Assembly: GCA_002409785.1 (NCBI GenBank)
Contig: DHOX01000054.1
Coordinates: 1 to 18,121 of the forward strand
Direction of reading: 5' to 3'
DNA: 18,121 bases
Origin: Prevotella sp. UBA5379
Lineage (GTDB): Bacteria; Bacteroidota; Bacteroidia; Bacteroidales; Bacteroidaceae
The notes beneath the pieces were generated by a model. The model saw only the letters and a program-made list of their open reading frames with translations, did not search any database and was not told the origin of the DNA. Positions 1-6,138 of the stretch are shown in pieces. Made by a program: the position numbers and the translations under genes. Numbering within the stretch: the stretch's first letter is position 1; every line of letters begins with the position of its first letter.

Positions 1-5
1 TGTTT

Positions 6-233
6 TTGCTTTGCTATTTCAAATATACTACAAAATTTTTCCGCTCGCACCCTCTCCATCAATATTTTGAAAAACAAGGCGGAAGCTTTCGCAAGGCAAT
101 AGAGAATTCCAATTCATCTCTTAGAGGTAAGCACAAGAGGGAAAGGGACTACACCTATTCAGAAATGGGGAAGATGTTCGAAATGCTGGGTATAAATTCA
201 GATTTCTGCTATTTTTTAGATCAGAATGAGTAA
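6..233 (+). CDS. Small hypothetical ORF at the left edge, uncertain
   Basis: This is a reading frame of 75 residues starting at a TTG. It is open to the window edge, so it could be the C-terminal end of a gene that begins outside. The product is basic in the middle (a GKHKRERDY stretch) with a hydrophobic, acidic end. I do not recognise a family, signal peptide or membrane segment. No A-rich ribosome binding region precedes the TTG. A good Bacteroidetes -7 motif in the opposite direction lies inside it, which argues against a real start here. The surrounding 600 bases are more AT-rich than the rest of the window. It may be a chance frame or a gene remnant. Confidence 0.2.
   Translation: MLCYFKYTTKFFRSHPLHQYFEKQGGSFRKAIENSNSSLRGKHKRERDYTYSEMGKMFEMLGINSDFCYFLDQNE
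20..27 (-). promoter_or_regulatory. Possible -7 promoter element reading out of the window to the left
   Basis: On the minus strand this is TATATTTG, an exact match to the Bacteroidetes -7 consensus TAnnTTTG. Transcription would start near position 12 and leave the window. The gene it would serve is not visible and no clear -33 TTTG was found at the right spacing, so this rests on an eight-base match only. Confidence 0.25.
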
Positions 234-320
234 TTAAGGTCCCACTGAATAAGTTGATTTAACATTTATTTCATTGATTAGTAAGATAGATGGCGTATTG
301 TTTTGTTAATTAACTGGAAG

Positions 321-632
321 TTAGTAACTTTGAATGTTAAAGTAAGCAGAAATGAGGTTCAACTCATAAAATCTGGAGTTGAAACTTGATACATTTAAGT
401 CTTCTCTTGAAGGTCTGTCGAATGGCCCTTGATCCTTCACTTTTGTGACTGCCATTATTGAAATGATAAAATCATCGAAATAATCCCGGCAAATACCATG
501 ATTATTAGAAATCAAATTCTGATAGCTAAGAAAACCTTGGCTCTCGTTATCGCTTGATGACGAGAATCCAGTGGGGCCTATATCCTGTTTTGAAATGATT
601 TCTTTTGCGTTTATTTTATGAATGTGTTTAAT
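321..632 (-). pseudogene. Start-less open frame, possible gene relic in an otherwise gene-free stretch
   Basis: The stretch 234-617 holds no convincing gene. On its minus strand a frame of about 103 codons is free of stops from just after the TAG at 633-635 down to the TAA at 321-323. Its only ATG comes late (ISIMAV) and the other starts would be TTG codons. Its translation looks more protein-like than chance (for example PFDRPSREDLNVSSF), but I recognise no family. It runs up to the GH9 gene start region, so an intact upstream part is missing. It could be the 3' part of a decayed gene or simply a long open frame by chance. Confidence 0.15.
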
Positions 633-2303
633 CTAAAAAAAATTATTATGGTAAATAAAGGCTTGATAAGTGGTTTTATCTTTTCTGTTTTTGCCATGGT
701 TTGCGGATACGGACAAACGAAGGTGAATATACCGACAATACGGGTCAATTCTCTCGGTTTCCTTCCAGGTGCGACTAAGGAAGCCACGCTGACCGATAAT
801 GCCGATTCTTTTTATGTTTGTAATGCTGTGAATCGCAAGGTCGTGTTTAGTGGCAGGACAACCCCTGCGGTATATCAGAAAGATGTGAATCAAACGGTAC
901 GGATAGCCGATTTCTCTGTCGTATCGAAAAAAGGAACTTATTATCTGGAAACGTCTGGAAAAGGTCGTTCCGTCGTTTTTCCAATTAATAAGAGGGTTTA
1001 TGACGATGCATATAGGGTAACTATGCGAGCTTTTTATCTGTGGCGTTGTGGTATGAATGTTTCGGGAACTTTCAATGGCGTCTGTTATAAGCATGGTGCC
1101 TGCCATCTCGATGATGGTTACGAAGATTATATCGGCTGGCCGGGGCGTAAGAGAAATGGTGTGGGAGGCTGGCATGATGCAGGCGATTATGGAAAGTATG
1201 TAGTGAATGCAGGTGTTACCATGGGCATTCTGTTTATGGTATGGGAACATTTCGGACCGACAATAAACAAAATTCGATTGAATTTACCCCGAACAGCTCC
1301 CGGTTATCCTGAATTTCTGGAAGAGTTGAAATGGGAGACAGATTGGCTGCTTAAGATGCAATATCCCGACGGTTCGGGTAGAGTATCGCACAAACTTACG
1401 AGAACAAACTTTGCGGACTTTATTATGGCTGATAAGGATGAGGGGGAGCGTTATTTCGCGGACTGGACTTCGGCTGCCACGGCGGACTTCGTCGCTGTGC
1501 TGGCTCGTGCGGCTCGGGCATTCGGACCTTATGATAAGGCTTATGCTCTAAAATGTTTGAATGCAGCTGTTCTCAGTTACAATTTTTTGCGTAAGAATCC
1601 TGATAATAAAACGTATGTCAATCCCGATTTCAAAACAGGCGGATATGAAACCGATGACAAAGATGATCGCCTTTGGGCTGCCGCTGAAATGTGGGAGACA
1701 ACAGGCAAAAGGGTATATTTGAAAGATTTTGAAGAAAGAGCTGGAGAAATGAACTATAAAGTTGAGGCGGACTGGGATTTTGGAACTGTCTCAAATCTTG
1801 GAATGTTCACTTATCTTTTGTCCGGCAGGCAGGGGAAGAATGCAACCGTGGAACGTGCTATTCGTGCCAATACGATAAAAACGGCCGATGCGATCGTCAA
1901 TACCGCAAGAAAAGATGTTTACCGGCGACCTTTGGGTGGTATATATTATTGGGGATGTAACGGTACGGTGGCACGGCAGGCTGTGAATCTTTATGTAGCC
2001 AGTGCTCTGGCTAAAAATAGAAAATATACTGAAACAGCTTTGGATATTATCGGACATTTATTGGGGCGTAATTATTACGGCCGTTCCTATGTGACGGATG
2101 TCGGTGTGAATCCGCCAATGCATCCACATGACAGACGTTCGGCTTCCGATGGGATAGAAGCACCGTGGCCGGGCTATCTGGTAGGCGGTGGATTGACTGC
2201 GACGGACTGGGTTGACGAACAGGCAAATTATTCTCACAATGAGATTGCCATTAACTGGCAGGCTCCCTTGGTATTCGTATTGGCATGGTTTGTAATCAGA
2301 TAG
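618..2303 (+). CDS. Secreted glycoside hydrolase family 9 (endoglucanase/cellulase type)
   Basis: GH9 enzymes hydrolyse beta-1,4-glucans by an inverting mechanism. Numbering from 618, a signal peptide (about residues 12-33, ending near GYGQ) is followed by a short immunoglobulin-like CelD_N domain (VRVNSLGFLPGA to about residue 125) and then the (alpha/alpha)6 catalytic domain. Seen directly: GWHDAGDYGKY with the base/nucleophile aspartates Asp187 and Asp190, the PHDRRS histidine motif (His504), and the catalytic acid Glu542 in NYSHNEIAINW. No carbohydrate-binding module, dockerin or T9SS C-terminal domain is present, so the product is probably periplasmic or surface-associated. The ATG at 648 follows an A-rich stretch and is an equally good or better start. 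The 3' end overlaps the convergent MBL gene by 8 bp. No SusC/SusD pair is nearby. Exact substrate is not determinable here. Confidence 0.93.
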   Translation: MNVFNLKKIIMVNKGLISGFIFSVFAMVCGYGQTKVNIPTIRVNSLGFLPGATKEATLTDNADSFYVCNAVNRKVVFSGRTTPAVYQKDVNQTVRIADFSVVSKKGTYYLETSGKGRSVVFPINKRVYDDAYRVTMRAFYLWRCGMNVSGTFNGVCYKHGACHLDDGYEDYIGWPGRKRNGVGGWHDAGDYGKYVVNAGVTMGILFMVWEHFGPTINKIRLNLPRTAPGYPEFLEELKWETDWLLKMQYPDGSGRVSHKLTRTNFADFIMADKDEGERYFADWTSAATADFVAVLARAARAFGPYDKAYALKCLNAAVLSYNFLRKNPDNKTYVNPDFKTGGYETDDKDDRLWAAAEMWETTGKRVYLKDFEERAGEMNYKVEADWDFGTVSNLGMFTYLLSGRQGKNATVERAIRANTIKTADAIVNTARKDVYRRPLGGIYYWGCNGTVARQAVNLYVASALAKNRKYTETALDIIGHLLGRNYYGRSYVTDVGVNPPMHPHDRRSASDGIEAPWPGYLVGGGLTATDWVDEQANYSHNEIAINWQAPLVFVLAWFVIR

Positions 2304-3132
2304 TCAGTCTCATTCCGCAATAGAGTTTGTGGACATGGTCACCCAAAGCCTTTTTGAGTTCGTGATAGGCAGTTTTCCCCGTACAGTGACCTATGTAAAG
2401 GTTTATGTCCGGGTAGTTTCTCTTTAGAGTATCTGCTATCGCTTTTACGTCGTCTCGTTTTTCCGGTTCGAGATCGATAAGGTGCAATCCTCCTATAAAG
2501 GCGTTTACCCTGGATATCCCAGTGGATACGACACATGACTGGATGATGTTCAGTATTCCTCCGTGTGAACAAGAAGATACAATAGTCAGTGCACCGTCTT
2601 TCTCAATAGCCAGGGCGATTTCATCGTCTGCCAGATAAGGACCTTCTCCAGTCCCCTTGTCTACAGACAGAAATCGGTTACCTTCAGGAACCGGATGGAC
2701 TTTCTGCTTTGTGAATACGAGTTTGATATGATCATTGAGACGATAGTCATCATGAATGAAATGAAAGCGAGACAGATATGTGTTTATTGTACCTTGAGGA
2801 GGACTCAGGTTTACAATAGTCGGATGCCGATGGGAAAAATATTGGTATTTGATAATCTTTTCAGATGCAATAACAGATGCTTTCCTGTTCTGTGACAGGA
2901 AAATAGGTAATCCACCAGTGTGGTCGGCATGGCCGTGTGACAGGATGAGGGTATCAATGTCTTTTACCTGAAGACCAAGCAAGCGGGCATTGTGAGCCCA
3001 CAGGTCGGATGCCCCCGTATCCAGCAGGTATCTGGCTGACTTGTCTTCAATATAGATTGACAGACCATGTTCTGAAGACATCCCTGGAACCGTGTCTGAC
3101 AGGTGGTTGTCCACCAGGATCGTTATTTTCAT
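2296..3132 (-). CDS. Metallo-beta-lactamase-fold hydrolase (DHPS-like/TM0207-type family)
   Basis: This is a soluble protein of 278 residues without signal peptide. It carries the MBL metal motif SHGHADH (His66, His68, Asp70, His71), a later CSHGG (His190) and an IGHCTG block (His249). This set, with the N-terminal DNH...GMSSEHGLSI pattern, resembles the MBL group annotated as 7,8-dihydropterin-6-methyl-aminobenzene-phosphate synthase-like, a name inherited from archaeal relatives rather than a proven activity. It is last in the minus-strand unit after DUF134 and two NifX-type genes, 105 bp behind the second one. That suggests a metal- or redox-linked role, which is inference. Its stop lies inside the end of the convergent GH9 gene, with no terminator seen between them. 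Confidence 0.85.
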   Translation of the reverse strand: MKITILVDNHLSDTVPGMSSEHGLSIYIEDKSARYLLDTGASDLWAHNARLLGLQVKDIDTLILSHGHADHTGGLPIFLSQNRKASVIASEKIIKYQYFSHRHPTIVNLSPPQGTINTYLSRFHFIHDDYRLNDHIKLVFTKQKVHPVPEGNRFLSVDKGTGEGPYLADDEIALAIEKDGALTIVSSCSHGGILNIIQSCVVSTGISRVNAFIGGLHLIDLEPEKRDDVKAIADTLKRNYPDINLYIGHCTGKTAYHELKKALGDHVHKLYCGMRLTI

Positions 3133-3158
3133 TGATAAAAAGGAATAGATGGAAAAGA

Positions 3159-3208
3159 GAAGTGCCTCGTCATTATAGATGGCGAACTATAAAGGCGGAA
3201 GGCACTTC
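3159..3208 (-). other. Intercistronic two-part hairpin ahead of the MBL gene
   Basis: A perfect 9-bp outer stem pairs 3159-3167 (GAAGTGCCT) with 3200-3208 (AGGCACTTC). Inside it a 6-bp stem pairs 3173-3178 (TTATAG) with 3187-3192 (CTATAA) around an 8-base loop. It sits in the 105-bp gap between the second NifX-type gene and the MBL gene. No run of T follows on the minus strand, so it looks more like an RNA processing, stability or partial attenuation element than a full terminator. Confidence 0.45.
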
Positions 3209-3237
3209 CTTACTGTTAAACTCACTTGACTATTCGG

Positions 3238-3603
3238 TCATTTATTCTCTTCATGGTTTCTTGAGTGATGGTTGCAACTGTTGACACCGCTTTTCAGTGT
3301 TCCCTGAATGTAGTCTTGTGCCAGGTCTGCTGCTGTTTTTACCGGTACTCCCGTATAGAGTTGTATGCCGTTTTGACGGAACAGGTCCTGTGCCTTTTCG
3401 CCCATTCCGCCGGCGATGACACATTGAACACCTAAACTCTTCATCCATTTGGGATACAGTCCGGGTTGATGTTCCGGAGGAGTAATTTCCTGCTCTTCTT
3501 TGATTTTGTTATTATCAATTACAGCTACGTAAAATTTCTCACAGTGTCCGAAATGGGCACAGAGTTTACCTTTTTCTACAGGTATAGCAATCTTTTTTTC
3601 CAT
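3238..3603 (-). CDS. NifX/NifB-type dinitrogenase iron-molybdenum cofactor domain protein with His/Cys tail
   Basis: This is a single-domain protein of 121 residues of the Nitro_FeMo-Co family (the NifX, NafY and NifB C-terminal fold). In nitrogenase systems such domains bind Fe-S or FeMo-cofactor precursors. Many anaerobes that do not fix nitrogen carry stand-alone copies of unknown role. Visible are the strand-forming start EKKIAIPVEKG, the conserved CAHFGHCEKF block (Cys15, His17, His20, Cys21) and VIAGGMGEKAQDLF. The last 12 residues begin at Cys110 and hold two adjacent histidines plus one more (His112, His113, His117), a likely metal-binding tail. It starts 6 bp after the stop of the preceding paralogous gene, so the two are surely co-transcribed. 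No other nif genes are in the window, so a role in nitrogen fixation is not implied. Confidence 0.88.
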   Translation of the reverse strand: MEKKIAIPVEKGKLCAHFGHCEKFYVAVIDNNKIKEEQEITPPEHQPGLYPKWMKSLGVQCVIAGGMGEKAQDLFRQNGIQLYTGVPVKTAADLAQDYIQGTLKSGVNSCNHHSRNHEENK

Positions 3604-3609
3604 ATTGTT

Positions 3610-3924
3610 TTAATGATGAAGTAAGTGAATGATTTCTTTTAAAGTATATTTCTCTTGAGGGATGATCAACTGTATGGAGGCGTCAGAGGCAAGGGCCTTA
3701 AGTTTAAGACCGAAGTTGCCGGATATGATTTTCTCGACGTTCTGATTTTGCAATAGTTTGAATGCTGCAGGCCCGGCACCTTCCGCCAGTGATCCGGCAG
3801 TGTTTCTGATGAAGGTCACAGACTGGTCCGTACTGTCGTAGAGGGCAAAGAATCGGCACCTTCCAAAACGGGAGTCCACCTCACTTGAGAGGGTGTTGTC
3901 TTTACTGCATATTGCAATCTTCAT
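3610..3924 (-). CDS. NifX/NifB-type iron-molybdenum cofactor domain protein, short form
   Basis: Read from the ATG at 3924 this gives 104 residues, the usual size for a stand-alone Nitro_FeMo-Co domain: MKIAICSKDN at the start, the metal-site-like SRFGRCRFF block (residues 18-26), then KIISGNFG. A longer frame upstream is only the overlapping DUF134 coding sequence. The start overlaps the end of the DUF134 gene by 23 bp, which suggests translational coupling. It is related to, but clearly different from, the next gene: it lacks the His/Cys tail and has FGRC instead of FGHC. The two may form a heteromeric pair or bind different clusters, which is inference. Function outside nitrogenase assembly is not established for the family. 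Confidence 0.85.
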   Translation of the reverse strand: MKIAICSKDNTLSSEVDSRFGRCRFFALYDSTDQSVTFIRNTAGSLAEGAGPAAFKLLQNQNVEKIISGNFGLKLKALASDASIQLIIPQEKYTLKEIIHLLHH

Positions 3925-4435
3925 ATCTGCGTTTTCCTTTCCTGCCTGTTCTTCCCGGGCATCTTGACTTTTTCCGATTACTTCCGCAACAAACTTGCAG
4001 AGGGGCCTGCAAGTTGTCTGTATGTGGATCTTCCGGAGTCTCTTCAATGTCCTTGCTCCCACACAGAGGGCACATCGTGTCTCCTTCCTGCTGTTTCGTG
4101 AAAGAACAATGGCAGTGATTGCATCTCATCCATTCGTGATTGATCTCTATTTTTCCTCCTTCTATGATCAACTGATGCCCCTCTACGATAGCTGTCGCCA
4201 CTTTATTCCGCGCTGACATGCATATCCGTGTCAGCGTAGGCCTCGACACTCCCATCAGTCTTGCTGCTTCACACTGGTTGTACCTGCCATAGTCACAAAG
4301 TCGTAGGGCCTCATATTCCTCGAAGAGAAGGAATATGGCATCAGATCTCTTGACGGGACCGGCCATTCCGTATGGCTTGAGTCCGGAGATGATGGGCTTA
4401 TCTGCTATTTTTCTTATTGTCTTGGGTCTTGGCAT
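3902..4435 (-). CDS. DUF134 (UPF0251) family DNA-binding protein with C-terminal zinc ribbon
   Basis: This is a protein of 177 residues. Residues 1-85 match DUF134: MPRPK start, then EEYEALRLCDYGRYNQCEAARLMGVSRPTLTR, a sigma-70 region-4-like helix-turn-helix. A zinc-ribbon-like segment follows with CNHC (Cys105, Cys108) and CPLC (Cys122, Cys125). The tail to residue 177 is basic with more cysteines (Cys149, Cys150, Cys159). DUF134 genes are commonly found next to NifX/NifB-type and Mrp/MinD ATPase genes in anaerobes and are presumed regulators. Here it leads such a unit and overlaps the next gene by 23 bp. A perfect inverted repeat in its own promoter makes autoregulation a reasonable inference. 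The ligand or metal sensed is unknown. Confidence 0.88.
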   Translation of the reverse strand: MPRPKTIRKIADKPIISGLKPYGMAGPVKRSDAIFLLFEEYEALRLCDYGRYNQCEAARLMGVSRPTLTRICMSARNKVATAIVEGHQLIIEGGKIEINHEWMRCNHCHCSFTKQQEGDTMCPLCGSKDIEETPEDPHTDNLQAPLQVCCGSNRKKSRCPGRTGRKGKRRYEDCNMQ

Positions 4436-4460
4436 AAGGATATTCTTTTCAATTCTTTTG

Positions 4461-4468
4461 CAAATATA
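4461..4468 (-). promoter_or_regulatory. -7 promoter element of the DUF134-NifX-NifX-MBL unit
   Basis: The minus strand reads TATATTTG, an exact match to the Bacteroidetes -7 consensus TAnnTTTG. Transcription would begin near 4455, giving a leader of about 20 bases before the DUF134 ATG at 4435, with an A-rich ribosome binding region. No convincing -33 TTTG was seen, which is common for this sigma factor. Confidence 0.6.
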
Positions 4469-4484
4469 ATGAACAAATGTTCAT
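4469..4484. promoter_or_regulatory. Perfect inverted repeat abutting the -7 box, candidate operator
   Basis: The 16 bases read ATGAACA-AA-TGTTCAT: two perfect 7-bp arms with a 2-base spacer. It lies directly upstream of the -7 element, between it and where the -33 region would be, the usual place for a repressor or an activator that touches RNA polymerase. DUF134 itself is the nearest candidate binder. This is inference. Confidence 0.5.
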
Positions 4485-4708
4485 AAAGAATGCGATTTGA
4501 TCTTTTTTAATATGATTTAACGAGACCGTTGGTGTTGAAGGAAAAGAGGGGGGCTGAGGGCTTGTGAAAAGGTTCCGTGCTTTCCGGAGGCGGAGTGAAT
4601 GGTCTTTGAGTGACGGATGGCCATGGGAAGGAGGGAAGGAAAAAGGCAATAATTTATAAAAAGGGAAAAAGATAAGGATGGAATAGGCAGAGGATGAATG
4701 TTTTTTTG
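4485..4708. other. Divergent intergenic region without a gene
   Basis: This stretch separates the minus-strand DUF134 unit from the plus-strand LysM gene. The short minus-strand frames in it are low in complexity (Ser/Pro/Phe rich) and have no family resemblance. About 4610-4700 is a purine-rich tract on the plus strand (runs of GGGAAGG and GGAAAAAG) leading to the promoter of the LysM gene. I see no hairpin or repeat I would defend. Confidence 0.4.
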
Positions 4709-4716
4709 TATTTTTG
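4709..4716 (+). promoter_or_regulatory. -7 promoter element of the LysM/PorT-like unit
   Basis: TATTTTTG matches TAnnTTTG exactly. Transcription would begin near 4720, leaving about 22 bases before the ATG at 4744. This decides the start: a TTG at 4714 lies inside the promoter, and the ATGs at 4720 and 4726 would have almost no leader. Confidence 0.55.
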
Positions 4717-4743
4717 CAGATGTATATGAAATCATTAGGTCTT

Positions 4744-6135
4744 ATGAAATATCAATTGAGAAAGTTTTTCTTGTTCGTTGCCTTGTTTTCCTGTACTTTT
4801 ATGATGGCTCAAGGAACATTGAACTGGCGCGATATTTACACGGTAAAGAAAAAGGATACCGTTTTCGGTATTGCCAAGAAATATGGTATCAGTCTGCCGG
4901 ACTTGATGGATGCTAATCCGGAAATGAAATTGGAAGGGTACTCCTTGAAGAAAGGGGATACCATTTTTATTCCTTATGAAAAGGGGCAGACCAAGACGGG
5001 CCAGAATACGGTCTCTGGGACTTCTCCTCAAGCGGCAGTATCGTCCAATAGCCAGGTTTCTTCAAAAGTCAGTCAAGGCAGTGTGATCCGTGTGGGAATT
5101 ATGCTTCCTTTGCATAATAATGATGGAGACGGCAAGCGGATGATCGAGTACTATAGAGGATTATTGCTGGCAGTGGATAATTTGAAGCAACAGGGTATTT
5201 CTGTCGATATTCATGCGTGGAATGTTCCCGTAGATGCCGATATTCGTCGCACCCTGCTGGAGAAGGGGGCTAGTCAGTGTAATCTGATTTTTGGTCCTTT
5301 ATATTCCAATCAGGTGGCACCCTTGGCTTCGTTTTGCAAGACGTATGGGATTAAACTTGTGATTCCCTTTTCCATTACAGGGAGTGAGGCGACAGTGAAT
5401 CCGCAGGTATATCAGGTCTATCAGTCTCCCGATGTCCTGAACAGAAAGGCGGTGCAAGCCTGTCTGAACCGTTTCCCCAATGGCCATCCTGTTTTTATTG
5501 ACTGTAAGGATGCTTCTTCTGATAAGGGTGCTTTTACGCAAGAGCTGAGACAGGAGCTGGATAAGAAACATATCAAGTATGGCCTGACAAGTCTGGTTAC
5601 TCCGTTGAACGATTTCGTGAAATCATTTGACCGTACCAGGCAGAATGTGGTCATTCTCAATACCGGCCGTTCTCCACAACTGAATGAAGCCATTGACAAA
5701 TTGGATGCCATGACTGCCAAATATCCCGGTTTCGGAATTTCTCTGTTCGGATATACGGAATGGCTGATCTATGCGCCATACGATCTGGAGAAGTTCTACC
5801 GTTATGATACCTATATTCCTACCACCTTCTATTATAACCCTGCCAGTGAAAAGACAATAGAACTGGAAAAGGCTTATCAGGGTTGGTTTGGTACAGAGAT
5901 GATGCCTGCGGGGCTGCCCCGTTTCGGTATTACGGGTTACGATCAGGCTGAATTCTTCTTGAGGGGCTATCATCAGTATGGGAAGCATTTTACAGGAGCC
6001 CGCGGGCAGAGCAGCTATCAACCCGTTCAGACTCCCCTTCGCTTTCAGAGAGTGGGCAAGGGTGGTTATCAGAACGATAGTTTTCAGTTGATTCATTATC
6101 AATACAATCACACCATCACCTCCATAGCCTATTAA
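4744..6135 (+). CDS. LysM-domain protein with periplasmic type-1 ligand-binding domain
   Basis: From the ATG at 4744 the product has 463 residues: a signal peptide (KFFLFVALFSCTFMMAQ), one LysM domain (about 31-77, IYTVKKKDTVFGIAKKYGIS to GDTIFIPYE), a Ser/Gln/Thr-rich linker, and from about residue 115 (VIRVGIMLPLHNN) a type-1 periplasmic binding fold like amino-acid ABC receptors. LysM binds peptidoglycan, so the protein is probably anchored to the cell wall in the periplasm. No transporter genes are adjacent, so the ligand-binding fold may serve envelope sensing or assembly rather than uptake. The PorT-like gene follows after 3 bp and is surely in the same transcript. This fusion is common in Bacteroidetes, but I know of no assigned function. 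Confidence 0.85.
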   Translation: MKYQLRKFFLFVALFSCTFMMAQGTLNWRDIYTVKKKDTVFGIAKKYGISLPDLMDANPEMKLEGYSLKKGDTIFIPYEKGQTKTGQNTVSGTSPQAAVSSNSQVSSKVSQGSVIRVGIMLPLHNNDGDGKRMIEYYRGLLLAVDNLKQQGISVDIHAWNVPVDADIRRTLLEKGASQCNLIFGPLYSNQVAPLASFCKTYGIKLVIPFSITGSEATVNPQVYQVYQSPDVLNRKAVQACLNRFPNGHPVFIDCKDASSDKGAFTQELRQELDKKHIKYGLTSLVTPLNDFVKSFDRTRQNVVILNTGRSPQLNEAIDKLDAMTAKYPGFGISLFGYTEWLIYAPYDLEKFYRYDTYIPTTFYYNPASEKTIELEKAYQGWFGTEMMPAGLPRFGITGYDQAEFFLRGYHQYGKHFTGARGQSSYQPVQTPLRFQRVGKGGYQNDSFQLIHYQYNHTITSIAY

Positions 6136-6138
6136 AGT

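Noticed and set aside
633..1250. Minus-strand frame of 205 codons inside the GH9 gene
   Set aside because: It lies fully within a gene with all catalytic motifs conserved. Its composition is that of an antisense shadow.
3925..4062. Longer N-terminus for the first NifX-type protein
   Set aside because: The extension is the overlapping DUF134 coding sequence read in another frame. The ATG at 3924 gives the standard MKIAI start of the family.
2296..4435. Evidence for nitrogen fixation
   Set aside because: Only stand-alone FeMo-cofactor-domain proteins are present. nifHDK, nifE, nifN and nifB are not in the window, and such small proteins are common in non-fixing anaerobes.
4449..4735. Two minus-strand frames upstream of DUF134
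   Set aside because: They are low-complexity translations of a purine-rich tract, cover the DUF134 promoter and operator, and have no recognisable domain.
4744..6135. ABC amino-acid uptake system
   Set aside because: The binding-protein fold is fused to LysM and no permease or ATPase gene is next to it.
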